The notes beneath the pieces are model-generated. The model searched no databases. It saw nothing but the letters and a program-made list of their open reading frames with translations, and was not told where the DNA came from. A stretch of 64,000 nucleotides of DNA from Catenovulum adriaticum (lineage in GTDB: Bacteria > Pseudomonadota > Gammaproteobacteria > Enterobacterales > Alteromonadaceae): contig NZ_CP109965.1 of assembly GCF_026725475.1 (NCBI RefSeq), positions 2,480,001-2,544,000 on the forward strand. The letters are read 5' to 3'. The translations under genes were made by a program, and so were the position numbers. Each line of letters begins with the position of its first letter. Within the stretch, counting starts at the first letter, position 1. Positions 51,905 through 61,047 of the stretch are shown here, piece by piece.

Positions 51905-53599
51905 ATGATTAATAATCCATCTAGCAAGTACCAAAGATTTGTTGGGGTTAGCTTGCCCGATCGCCAATGGCCAAACAACTTTATTGAAAAGCCACCTATT
52001 TGGATGAGCACTGATTTACGTGATGGCAACCAAGCTTTAATCGACCCTATGTCAATTGAAACCAAACTACGCTTTTTTAAAGAATTGGTTGCAATGGGCT
52101 TTAAAGAAATTGAAATAGGCTTTCCGTCAGCTTCACAAATTGATTTTGATTTTACCCGTTTGCTAATTGAAGAAAACCACATTCCAGACGACGTAACAAT
52201 TGAGGTATTAGTGCAAGCGCGTCGTGATTTAATTGAGCGCACCGTTGAGAGTTTGCGCGGCGCTAAACAAGCAATTTTGCATATGTATAATCCACTTGCA
52301 CCCGCCTTTAGAGAAATTGTCTATCGTACTGACAAAGCGGGTGTTAAAAATATTGCTATTCAAGGCACTCAATGGGTTAAAGAACTCACTGCCAATGCGC
52401 CTGAAGTTAATTGGACTTATCAATACTCGCCAGAAGTTTTTTCAAGCACTGAAATAGAACTCGCTAAAGAAGTTTGTGATGCAGTAAACGATGTTTGGCA
52501 ACCAACGGTTGATAATAAAATGATTATTAACTTACCGGCTACAGTGGAAATGAATACACCAAATACCTATGCCGACCAAATTGAGTGGATGCACAGAAAC
52601 CTAAATAACCGCGAAGCCATCATTTTAAGTGTGCATCCGCATAACGACAGAGGCACTGCTGTTGCTGCGGCTGAACTTGCTGTCATGGCTGGTGCGGACC
52701 GTGTTGAGGGTTGCTTGTTTGGCAATGGTGAACGCACTGGCAATGTTGATTTAGTGACGTTGGCACTTAACTTATATTCTCAAGGGGTTAACCCTGGATT
52801 GGATTTTTCTGACATTGATAAAGTCATTAAATTAGTTGAAGAGTGTAACCAAATTCCGGTCCACCCACGTCATCCTTATGCAGGTGAACTTGTATTTACT
52901 GCGTTTTCTGGCTCACATCAAGACGCGATTAAAAAAGGGTTGGCCGTGCAAGATAAAGATGCATTGTGGCAAGTCCCTTACCTACCCATAGATCCAGCAG
53001 ATTTAAACCGAAGCTATGATGCTGTGGTGCGTGTAAACAGTCAATCTGGTAAAGGTGGCGTTAGCTTTTTATTAGAACAGCAAGCTGGTATTAAACTACC
53101 GCGTAAATTGCAAATTGAATTTAGTAAAATGGTGCAACAGGTTAACGATAGCCGAGGTAAAGAAATTACAGGCAACGAAATCGTTGAATTGTTTAATCAA
53201 GCGTATTTAGCAAAAGCTGCGCCGATTGAATACAAAAGTAATCATGTAACTGACTATTCAGACAACCAACAGCAAGTAGAAATTGCATTTGAATATCAGG
53301 CTAAATCAGTAGAAGTGATTGGGTTAGGTAACGGTCCAATTGATGCAGCTGCGCAGGCGTTAAGCCAATACTATAACTTGCCAATTGAAGTCATTGATTA
53401 CCACGAACATTCAATTGGTTCTGGTTCAAAAGTAAAAGCAATTTGTTATATTGAACTAAAAATTGGTGGCCGACAAACACACTTTGGCGTCGCTCAGCAT
53501 AGCAATATTACCACGGCAGCAATTCAAGCGCTTATTAATGGATTAAATCGCACTTTAGAAAAGTCGAAACAATTACGAGCTGAAGCAACAGAAATTTAA
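51905..53599 (+). CDS. leuA: 2-isopropylmalate synthase, long form
   Basis: 564 residues from the ATG at 51905, which has a GGAG site 7 bases before it; a TTG at 51893 overlaps that site. Condenses acetyl-CoA with 2-oxoisovalerate, first step of leucine synthesis. Catalytic motifs STDLRDGNQAL and SVHPHNDRGTA; C-terminal LeuA dimer/regulatory domain (IEVIDYHEHSIGSGSKVKA). This is the Corynebacterium-type long LeuA, encoded alone without leuBCD and next to an Lrp-type regulator. Confidence 0.95.
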   Translation: MINNPSSKYQRFVGVSLPDRQWPNNFIEKPPIWMSTDLRDGNQALIDPMSIETKLRFFKELVAMGFKEIEIGFPSASQIDFDFTRLLIEENHIPDDVTIEVLVQARRDLIERTVESLRGAKQAILHMYNPLAPAFREIVYRTDKAGVKNIAIQGTQWVKELTANAPEVNWTYQYSPEVFSSTEIELAKEVCDAVNDVWQPTVDNKMIINLPATVEMNTPNTYADQIEWMHRNLNNREAIILSVHPHNDRGTAVAAAELAVMAGADRVEGCLFGNGERTGNVDLVTLALNLYSQGVNPGLDFSDIDKVIKLVEECNQIPVHPRHPYAGELVFTAFSGSHQDAIKKGLAVQDKDALWQVPYLPIDPADLNRSYDAVVRVNSQSGKGGVSFLLEQQAGIKLPRKLQIEFSKMVQQVNDSRGKEITGNEIVELFNQAYLAKAAPIEYKSNHVTDYSDNQQQVEIAFEYQAKSVEVIGLGNGPIDAAAQALSQYYNLPIEVIDYHEHSIGSGSKVKAICYIELKIGGRQTHFGVAQHSNITTAAIQALINGLNRTLEKSKQLRAEATEI

Positions 53600-53656
53600 A
53601 GCATTAAGCTAATACCTTAAATTAATGCCTTAAATTTAGCATTTGTACAAGCCTAT

Positions 53657-53694
53657 AAAAAGCCCGCTAATACGTACATATTAGCGGGCTTTTT
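53657..53694. terminator. Terminator after leuA
   Basis: Perfect 16-bp stem (53657-53672 with 53679-53694) closing a CGTACA loop, with A-run and T-run sides. It is 57 bases after the leuA stop and can also stop transcription of the convergent YrhK-like gene. Confidence 0.92.
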
Positions 53695-53801
53695 ATATTC
53701 AAAAATGATTACTTTATGGAAAAACCAATCGAGAACTCTCATTAGAAAGCGATAATTTAGGCACTATCACTTGACCGTTTTCAGGCCACAATTAGTAAAG
53801 A

Positions 53802-54077
53802 TTAATTTTCCCAAGTATTAGGTGGAATTCGTTTTATATGAATATGACTCGATAATCGAATCGCTGGGCGAAGCAAAAACTGAAAACTGGCGAATATAAA
53901 TAACCATATCGCTGCTTTTTCATATTCAGGAAACAAAAATAAAATGCTACCAACCAAAAATAATATGGCGACAACAAAATCGTTAATAATACTCAGTACT
54001 TCGTAGCGGCGGCGAATAATGAGCTCTTCATGACCCATTTTTAAAGTTAAAGGGTTATTCAATTTATCTTCTGCCAT
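53802..54077 (-). CDS. YrhK-like small membrane protein
   Basis: 91 residues. Conserved start RRRYEVLSIINDFVVAILFLVGS, two membrane helices (about 29-50 and 54-72) and a following LLRPAIRLSSHIHI, matching the YrhK domain. Function unknown. Convergent with leuA and upstream of nothing obvious on its strand. Confidence 0.75.
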   Translation of the reverse strand: MAEDKLNNPLTLKMGHEELIIRRRYEVLSIINDFVVAILFLVGSILFLFPEYEKAAIWLFIFASFQFLLRPAIRLSSHIHIKRIPPNTWEN

Positions 54078-54234
54078 ACGCCTTCCTTTTTAGTATTTAA
54101 ACACCAATTCTACTCTTACTTACCATAAACATAATGAAAACTGATAAACCCAACAGCCAATTTATAATGATATAAGTGGCTCCTAAACATCACAAATCAA
54201 GTTTATTTCTAGACAATTGGTTCATATAAAACAA

Positions 54235-54268
54235 AAAAGCCAGCTAAGATGAAACTTAGCTGGCTTTT
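54235..54268 (-). terminator. Terminator after the YbiT gene
   Basis: Perfect 14-bp stem AAAAGCCAGCTAAG/CTTAGCTGGCTTTT with a 6-base loop, and a T-run on the minus strand. It lies 25 bases after the gene's stop codon. Confidence 0.9.
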
Positions 54269-54292
54269 ATGAGAATTAATTTAAAGTGAAGA

Positions 54293-55882
54293 TTAAACTT
54301 CTTTGGTTTTTAAATATTCTTCATAAGTGCCGGCAAAATCAATGATGCCGTTATCTGTTACTTCTAAAATACGAGTGGCTATAGATGATACGAATTCTCT
54401 GTCGTGACTAACAAAAAACAAAGTGCCTTCATAATTTTCAAGCGCCAAGTTAAGCGATTCGATTGATTCCATATCCAAGTGATTGGTTGGTTCATCCATT
54501 AAAATAACATTGGGTTTATCCATCATTATTTTACCAAACAACATACGACCCTGTTCACCACCTGAAATCACTTTGACTGATTTTTTAATATCATCTGCAG
54601 AAAACAATAAACGGCCTAAATAACCGCGTACCGCTTGTTCATCGTCGCCTTCTTTTTTCCATTGACTCATCCAATCAAACAAGTCCATATCTTGTTCAAA
54701 ATCAGCTGAGTGATCTTGCGCATAATAGCCAAAATTCACATTTTCTGACCATTTAACCGTACCACTAGTTGGGGTTAGCTCATTTAATAAAGTACGGATT
54801 AACGTGGTTTTACCAGCACCATTTTGACCAATAATAGCGACTCGTTCACCTACTTCAACCATAAAATTAACGTTTTTAAATACAGGGGTATCGTCAAACG
54901 ATTTACTCAGATTTTCAACTTCTAATGCGTTGCGATAAAGCTTTTTACTTTCCGTAAATCGAATAAATGGATTAACTCGACTAGAGGCTTTTACTTCTGC
55001 CAATTCAATCTTTTCAAGCTGTTTAGCACGTGAGGTGGCTTGTTTTGCTTTAGATGCGTTAGCCGAGAAGCGACTTACGAAAGTTTGTAACTCAGCAATT
55101 TGGGCTTTTTTCTTCGCATTGTCCGCCATTAAACGTTCGCGGGCCTGCGTTGCCGCTGTCATATATTCATCATAGTTACCTGGATAAACACGCAATTCAC
55201 CGTAATCTAAATCAGCCATATGTGTACAGACCGAGTTTAAAAAATGGCGGTCATGCGAGATGATAACCATGGTCGATTTACGCGCATTTAAGGTATCTTC
55301 CAACCAGCGAATGGTGTCTATATCCAAGTTATTGGTTGGTTCGTCAAGTAATAAAATATCTGGGTCAGAAAACAATGCTTGCGCTAATAATACCCTGAGT
55401 TTCCAACCTGGGGCTACTTCTGACATTAAGCCAAAATGCTGCTCAACCGGAATGCCAACCGCTAATAATAATTCTCCTGCTTTAGATTCAGCTGAATAGC
55501 CATCCATTTCCATAAATTCAGTTTCTAAATCAGCGACTTTCATACCATCTTCTTCGCTCATTTCTGGCAAACTGTAAATACGGTCACGCTCAGATTTAAT
55601 ATCCCAAAGCTCTTTATGACCCATCACAACGGTGTCGATAACTGAATATTGTTCAAAAGCGAATTGATCCTGGCTTAATTTGCCTAAACGCTCATCCACA
55701 TCTAAAGAGACATTACCGGCACTTGGCTCTAATTCGCCACTTAAAATTTTCATAAAAGTTGACTTGCCACAACCATTTGCGCCAATCAAACCATAACGGT
55801 TACCATTACCAAATTTTACAGATATATTTTCAAATAAAGGCTTAGCACCAAATTGCATGGTGATATTTGCGGTTGTAATCAA
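54293..55882 (-). CDS. ybiT: YbiT-type ABC-F ATPase
   Basis: 529 residues with no membrane segments. Two ABC modules, each with Walker A (GANGCGKST, GQNGAGKTT) and Walker B followed by EPTN, joined by the charged P-site tertiary linker (TQARERLMADNAKKKAQ). Sequence agrees closely with E. coli YbiT. ABC-F proteins act on the ribosome to relieve stalling. Monocistronic, with a terminator after it. Confidence 0.95.
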   Translation of the reverse strand: MITTANITMQFGAKPLFENISVKFGNGNRYGLIGANGCGKSTFMKILSGELEPSAGNVSLDVDERLGKLSQDQFAFEQYSVIDTVVMGHKELWDIKSERDRIYSLPEMSEEDGMKVADLETEFMEMDGYSAESKAGELLLAVGIPVEQHFGLMSEVAPGWKLRVLLAQALFSDPDILLLDEPTNNLDIDTIRWLEDTLNARKSTMVIISHDRHFLNSVCTHMADLDYGELRVYPGNYDEYMTAATQARERLMADNAKKKAQIAELQTFVSRFSANASKAKQATSRAKQLEKIELAEVKASSRVNPFIRFTESKKLYRNALEVENLSKSFDDTPVFKNVNFMVEVGERVAIIGQNGAGKTTLIRTLLNELTPTSGTVKWSENVNFGYYAQDHSADFEQDMDLFDWMSQWKKEGDDEQAVRGYLGRLLFSADDIKKSVKVISGGEQGRMLFGKIMMDKPNVILMDEPTNHLDMESIESLNLALENYEGTLFFVSHDREFVSSIATRILEVTDNGIIDFAGTYEEYLKTKEV

Positions 55883-55996
55883 AGCGAACTCTCTTTTGGA
55901 TAAATTTAGAATATGTAGGATCTAAGACCCTACAAAAGTTAGCGCGAATTCTACAGATACCTAGCCCAGATTACCAATACTTACGCTTGTATTGCG

Positions 55997-56842
55997 TTAA
56001 ACCTGCCAATGTTCGCTAAGGGAAATACTCGCTCTTAAATAGTCTAGCGTTTGTAAGCAGCAATCACTGCGCGTGCCTTTTCGGTAGAGCAAATAGATTG
56101 GATATGAAAATTCAGGGGCGCCCGTTACTTTTTCAAGTAAACCTTGTGCTAAATAATGCGCAACGACTCGCGTTCTAAAGTAGCCATTGCCACCGTTTTT
56201 AAGCATCACTTTTAACGCTAACGGGCCTAAGTTAAACGTCATTGCGGCTTGACGTTTTTGCGGTAAAGTGGCATCAAAATGTCGTTTAAATTCACTGCCC
56301 CAGTCAATAAATAAATCGGGTTTAGGCTGGTTAGGAACTTGCACATGAATTAGCTTTTCTTCTACTAATTGTTCAACCACAAAACCTGAGTAATAATTTG
56401 GCCTGTGTACCAAAATGGCATCTAGCTGATTTTGCTCAAGCGAGACGATTAACTTTTCAACATCTGCGACTTCACTTTGGATGTGGATATTATCGGTATT
56501 TGACTGAATGGTATTAATCCAGTCAACCATCAACGGATTCCATAAACTCTGCTCTGCGCCAATTCGTATACTTTGGCGCTGCTGAGCCGGCAAATTCAGT
56601 TGTTGTTTGGCTTGCTCCCAAGTTTGCACCAAACTGAGCGCGTAACCTGCAAAACGCTCACCATCTTGGGTCAATTTAGCACCCGCTCTATTACGAATAA
56701 ATAATTGCTTTCCTAGAGCCTTTTCTAACGCTCTAACCCTTGCCGTTACTGTGGTTTGAGTCACATTTAAACGCTCAGCGGCTTCATTAAAAGTGCCTAC
56801 ACTCATAATCTCTAAAAAAGTTTTAGCCAGTTCTATATCCAT
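55997..56842 (-). CDS. LysR family transcriptional regulator
   Basis: 281 residues from MDIELAKTFLEI at 56842; the frame is open to 56884, but the added 14 residues lack family character. N-terminal HTH (GTFNEAAERLNVTQTTVTARV) and C-terminal substrate-binding domain. Divergent from the HPP-protein gene with about 120 bases between start codons, so that gene is the probable target. Inducer unknown. Confidence 0.9.
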   Translation of the reverse strand: MDIELAKTFLEIMSVGTFNEAAERLNVTQTTVTARVRALEKALGKQLFIRNRAGAKLTQDGERFAGYALSLVQTWEQAKQQLNLPAQQRQSIRIGAEQSLWNPLMVDWINTIQSNTDNIHIQSEVADVEKLIVSLEQNQLDAILVHRPNYYSGFVVEQLVEEKLIHVQVPNQPKPDLFIDWGSEFKRHFDATLPQKRQAAMTFNLGPLALKVMLKNGGNGYFRTRVVAHYLAQGLLEKVTGAPEFSYPIYLLYRKGTRSDCCLQTLDYLRASISLSEHWQV

Positions 56843-56962
56843 ACCGCCCCATTTAAGTGCAAAATTATTGCACTTAAATATCATTATTATTCATTATACA
56901 CAAATATAAATCCCTTCTATTATCTTTGGCCGTTTTCACAGCTTGAGTTACCTGTTCAATAA

Positions 56963-57919
56963 ATGCCTGTTAATCATATAAAAATCAAAACTAAGCACTT
57001 TTTTAGTGAAGCTAGGCTTTTATTAGGCTTAGCGCCAGACGCCACTTCACATACCGAAAAAATAATCTCAGGTATTGGCGCGATTGTTGGCATTTTATTC
57101 ACGTTAAAAATATCGTTAAGTCAGTTTGATCCTAATTCGGCATTATTATTAGTCGGCTCTATGGGGGCGACTGCGGTATTGGTGTTTGGCTTACCTCACG
57201 GGGCTTTATCTCAGCCTTGGAATGTATTTGCAGGACATATACTATCAGCCATTATTGGGATCATAGCTCAGCAATATATTCAGCATCCGTTTCTGGCAAG
57301 TGCTATAGCAGTGGGCGCTGCTATTTGTGCTATGCATTATTGCCGCTGTTTGCATCCGCCCGGCGGCGCTACCGCTTTATTTTGTGTAATGGGCGGCGAA
57401 CAGATACACCAATTAGGCTTTAGCTTTATTATTAGCCCACTGTTGCTCAATTTAACAGGGTTAATGCTGATTGCTTTTGCCTTTAACTTTTGTTTTTACT
57501 GGCGACGTTATCCTGCACACTTAAACTTTACCGCTAAATCGTCGGCTCCCAGCAGTTATCAGCTCAGCCAAGAAGATTTTATGGCAGCCCTTCGCCAGCA
57601 AAATTCTTATATTGATGTGAGCTCAGAAGAACTCGCCGAAATTTTCAGCAAAGCGATGGCGCACGCTCAACAAAATCGCCCCCAAAAACGCCTTAGTATC
57701 ACACTCAATCATTGTTACAGTAATGCAGGACTAGGAGAGTACTGGAGTGTCAGGCAAGTCATTGAAATTCGCAGAACGCAGCTTAAATACAAAGTAGTAG
57801 CTGGCAGTGAAGCAGGCACAACCGGTGAAACTTATATCAAAAATTTTAAAAAATGGGCCAAACATGAAGTGCATACCGTCGATAGACACTGGATGAAACT
57901 CAGTGCAAAATCAAAATAA
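56963..57919 (+). CDS. HPP family integral membrane protein
   Basis: 318 residues. The first 195 form the HPP domain: about five membrane helices and the signature CLHPPGGATAL. HPP proteins have been linked to nitrite transport in some organisms. The last 115 or so residues form a soluble domain I do not recognise, not the CBS pair often found there. Divergent from the LysR gene. Confidence 0.88.
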   Translation: MPVNHIKIKTKHFFSEARLLLGLAPDATSHTEKIISGIGAIVGILFTLKISLSQFDPNSALLLVGSMGATAVLVFGLPHGALSQPWNVFAGHILSAIIGIIAQQYIQHPFLASAIAVGAAICAMHYCRCLHPPGGATALFCVMGGEQIHQLGFSFIISPLLLNLTGLMLIAFAFNFCFYWRRYPAHLNFTAKSSAPSSYQLSQEDFMAALRQQNSYIDVSSEELAEIFSKAMAHAQQNRPQKRLSITLNHCYSNAGLGEYWSVRQVIEIRRTQLKYKVVAGSEAGTTGETYIKNFKKWAKHEVHTVDRHWMKLSAKSK

Positions 57920-58040
57920 ATGAGCCGCATAAGCGCCCGTTCGCTGAATCATGCTTATTTTATATAAAGAGCTTTATCCACAGAACTTTATAGCAAGAGC
58001 CTTATTCAAAGAACTTATACAAATAGCACTCAAAGGTGAT

Positions 58041-58799
58041 TCAGGCCAGCAATGGAAATTGGCCATCCACCATAAAATCATTCACTGAAAAACGGTATAC
58101 AGCTTCATTTCTACTGTAAAAGCTCACTTCACTTTCAGATGACTGACATAACCAATTAACCATTTGTTCGGGCTCTGTTGAACAGATAACTTTAGCCTGA
58201 GCAATGGCTAGATTGATTCGATTAGTATCACTCAATTTATCCCTCGCAGAATAAAATCGAATTAACTCAACCTGTTTTTGTGCTGTTAAGTGCTCACCTA
58301 ATTTTTGACTAAAACGATAATCAACTGGGTCGGTTAATATCGGTATAAATTCAGTTAATGAATGAGTTGTTAAATCGACCGCTTTTTTTGATTTAACATT
58401 GACTGAAAACATTAAATGCTCGGATTTAACTGCTTGATTATAAGGTTTTTGCATCGCTAATAAAAAAGCAAAACGATAAAACGCGGCTTCGGCTAATGCG
58501 GTTAATTTATCTTCGCTGGCATAAAAAAAGCTTGGCATAAATTGATGGCCAAATCTTGAACCATGGGTTAAAGGAGGATAACGAAAAGGGGTAGATATCA
58601 AATAATGTAACGGCTGGTACTCAGCTTCTAATTTAGGTTTATTTTGTTCTAGTAAGTCTTCTAACAAAGCTTGTTCGTCTAAGTTATCAACCAAACTTGT
58701 CGTAGCCACCTGCTCCTGACTTTCAACAAAACGATAAACCTGTGCCTGATATAGACTATAAAACTCAATTTTTTCGACGCATTGATTTAATAAATCCAT
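58041..58799 (-). CDS. Res-family toxin (NAD+-degrading)
   Basis: 252 residues. RES domain: TPFRYPPLTHGSRFG supplies the conserved Arg, FYASEDKLTALAEAAFYRF the conserved Glu, and a Ser-rich late segment probably the Ser. Members of this family act as toxins by splitting NAD+. It begins 24 bases after a MbcA/Xre-type antitoxin gene, the usual order. N-terminal 70 residues are less conserved. Confidence 0.85.
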   Translation of the reverse strand: MDLLNQCVEKIEFYSLYQAQVYRFVESQEQVATTSLVDNLDEQALLEDLLEQNKPKLEAEYQPLHYLISTPFRYPPLTHGSRFGHQFMPSFFYASEDKLTALAEAAFYRFAFLLAMQKPYNQAVKSEHLMFSVNVKSKKAVDLTTHSLTEFIPILTDPVDYRFSQKLGEHLTAQKQVELIRFYSARDKLSDTNRINLAIAQAKVICSTEPEQMVNWLCQSSESEVSFYSRNEAVYRFSVNDFMVDGQFPLLA

Positions 58800-58823
58800 T
58801 TAGTTAACCCATTGAATCTAAGT

Positions 58824-59186
58824 TTATACCTTGCCACGCATTGCATCTAAATAGCCATTTGTTTTAAGCAAACCATCAATTTTTAAACAAAGTTCATTTG
58901 GCGTACCTTTCAGCACTTTGTTATAAGTTGAAAACCAATGCTGCATAAACTCAGTGTCGCCCCCCCCTAACGCATAAAGTGAGCGATAGAGACGAATAAA
59001 ATGCATTTGCAGCTCTGCTTGTTTAGAATCTACAGCAAAGCCTTTATTTGATTTGCGCGATAAAGTAGAAGGGTCAACACCTATAATTTTACTGGCCTGA
59101 TGTGAAGGTACAGCTAAAGCTTTGTAGGCATTAACATAGGCTTTCATTAATATTTGAGCGGCATCTGGTTGGATAACAGCTGACAT
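58824..59186 (-). CDS. Xre/MbcA/ParS-type antitoxin of the Res system
   Basis: 120 residues. HTH-like N-terminal half (QASKIIGVDPSTLSRKSNKG) and a DUF2384-type toxin-binding C-terminal half (YRSLYALGGGDTEFMQHWFST, KGTPNELCLKIDGLLKTNGYL). Neutralises Res and usually represses the operon with it. Strong GGAGG ribosome site. Two palindromes lie in the promoter region before it. Confidence 0.85.
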   Translation of the reverse strand: MSAVIQPDAAQILMKAYVNAYKALAVPSHQASKIIGVDPSTLSRKSNKGFAVDSKQAELQMHFIRLYRSLYALGGGDTEFMQHWFSTYNKVLKGTPNELCLKIDGLLKTNGYLDAMRGKV

Positions 59187-59195
59187 AAAACCTCC

Positions 59196-59254
59196 ATTGA
59201 TTAAAAATCAATCTATGATTTATGATAACTCAATTTATTGCATTTGCAATAAAT
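59196..59254 (-). promoter_or_regulatory. Promoter and palindromic operators of the Res-Xre operon
   Basis: A 22-bp perfect palindrome ATTTATTGCA-TT-TGCAATAAAT (59233-59254) overlaps a -35-like TTGCAA that is 17 bases from a TATCAT -10 box (minus strand). A second palindrome ATTGATT-AAA-AATCAAT (59196-59212) lies just before the antitoxin ribosome site. Such sites are expected for autoregulation by the antitoxin. Palindromes are seen; binding is inferred. Confidence 0.6.
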
Positions 59255-59387
59255 ACCAGCTAAAAATTGCATATAGAGATAGCAATGTTAAGTTGCATTT
59301 ATAAGAATATATGGTTTAGCATAATGAAAAAAAACAACGATGAATTTAAAAATCGGAGATGACTTTTCCTTAAAGCAGAATAAAAAC

Positions 59388-59425
59388 AAAAAAGCCTGAG
59401 TTAATTGCTTAACTCAGGCTTTTTT
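59388..59425 (-). terminator. Terminator of the aceE-aceF-lpdA operon
   Basis: Perfect 17-bp stem (59388-59404 with 59409-59425) closing a TTGC loop and followed by a T/A-run on either side. It is about 110 bases after the lpdA stop codon. Confidence 0.93.
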
Positions 59426-59537
59426 ATTAATTTGATTGTTTTAAGCAAAATGTATTTTTCAGGGATGAAAAATCCAAGCTTACATGGACGTATTCACCGC
59501 GTTTTTGCGAAAACAACCAAGATTAATATTCGTTAAA

Positions 59538-60971
59538 TTACTTTTTCTTTTTTGCTTTTTTGTTCGGTAAATCCGTGATTGAGCCTTCATAAATTTCAGA
59601 CGCTAAACCAACAGATTCATGCAAGGTTGGATGCGCGTGAATAGTTAACGCGATATCTTCCGCATCTGCACCCATTTCAATTGCCAAACAAACTTCACCT
59701 AGTAACTCACCTGCATTGCTACCTACCATAGCGCCGCCTAATAAACGGTGATCATCTTTATCAAAGATCATTTTAGTGAAACCGTCTGTTGCGTTTGAAG
59801 CAATCGCACGACCTGAAGCCGCCCAAGGGAAAACAGCAACTTCGTAGTTTAAACCTTGCTCTTTTGCTTCTTTTTCAGTTAAGCCTGCCCAAGCCACTTC
59901 TGGGTCAGTATACGCAATTGATGGAATGACTTTAGGTTCAAAGTAATGCTTTTTGCCAGCAATCACTTCTGCAGCCACATGCGCTTCATGTACGGCTTTA
60001 TGAGCAAGCATAGGCTGACCCACTAAATCACCAATTGCATGTATGTGCGGTACGTTAGTACGCAGTTGGTTATCAACATTAATGAAACCGCGATCTGTTA
60101 CTTCAACGCCTGCTTTTTCAGCGTCTAGTAACGCACCATTTGGCGCACGACCAACAGCCACTAATACGGCATCATATTTAACTGGCTCTGCTGGTGCTTT
60201 TTTACCTTCAAAGCTGACATAAATACCGTCTTCTTTGGCTTCAACAGCAGTTACTTTGGTTTCTAACATAATGTCATTAAACTTTTTACCAATTGATTTG
60301 GTAAAAGTTTTAATGATGTCTTTGTCTGCTGCTGGAATTAATTGATCCATAAATTCAACAACATCAATTTTTGAACCTAATGCGCTATAAACCGAGCCCA
60401 TTTCCAGACCGATAATGCCGCCACCCAAAATCAACATTTTACCTGGTACAAACGGCATTTCTAATGCATCGGTTGAATCCCAAACACGTGAATCATCATG
60501 TGGAATAAAAGGCAATTTTACTGGGCGTGAACCCGCTGCGATAATCGCATTGTCAAAGTTAACAGTGGTAACTGAACCATCTTCAGCTTCAACCGCTAGG
60601 CTGTTAGCACCGGTAAATTTACCGTAGCCATTCACCACTTTAACTTTACGCATTTTAGCCATGCCATCTAAGCCGCCAGTCAACTGACCCACAACTTTAT
60701 TTTTGTGCTCACGTAATTTATCTAAGTCGATTTCAGGTTTACCAAAAGTAACCCCTTCGTGTTCCATGTTTTGTGCATCCACTAAATGTTTTGAAACATG
60801 TAATAATGCTTTTGATGGAATACAACCTACATTTAAACAAACGCCACCTAAACTGCTATAACGCTCAACTAAGACAACTTCTAAACCAAGATCGGCTGCA
60901 CGAAAAGCGGCAGAATAACCGCCAGGGCCTGAACCTAATACAACGACCTGAGTTTTGACTTCATTACTCAT
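59538..60971 (-). CDS. lpdA: Dihydrolipoamide dehydrogenase (E3)
   Basis: 477 residues. FAD-binding GSGPGGYSAAFRA, redox-active disulfide Cys45-Cys50 (CLNVGCIPSK), NAD-binding GGGIIGLEMGSV, and the catalytic His/Glu in HAHPTLHE. Re-oxidises lipoyl groups of pyruvate (and 2-oxoglutarate) dehydrogenase. 76 bases after aceF on the same strand; ends with a lysine-rich tail. Confidence 0.98.
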   Translation of the reverse strand: MSNEVKTQVVVLGSGPGGYSAAFRAADLGLEVVLVERYSSLGGVCLNVGCIPSKALLHVSKHLVDAQNMEHEGVTFGKPEIDLDKLREHKNKVVGQLTGGLDGMAKMRKVKVVNGYGKFTGANSLAVEAEDGSVTTVNFDNAIIAAGSRPVKLPFIPHDDSRVWDSTDALEMPFVPGKMLILGGGIIGLEMGSVYSALGSKIDVVEFMDQLIPAADKDIIKTFTKSIGKKFNDIMLETKVTAVEAKEDGIYVSFEGKKAPAEPVKYDAVLVAVGRAPNGALLDAEKAGVEVTDRGFINVDNQLRTNVPHIHAIGDLVGQPMLAHKAVHEAHVAAEVIAGKKHYFEPKVIPSIAYTDPEVAWAGLTEKEAKEQGLNYEVAVFPWAASGRAIASNATDGFTKMIFDKDDHRLLGGAMVGSNAGELLGEVCLAIEMGADAEDIALTIHAHPTLHESVGLASEIYEGSITDLPNKKAKKKK

Positions 60972-61047
60972 AAAAATCCCCAGTTTTTATTAATTTAGGG
61001 TAAAGCCTGACTTTACCCTAATTTGTCTATGAGAAGTTCAGCGCAGC

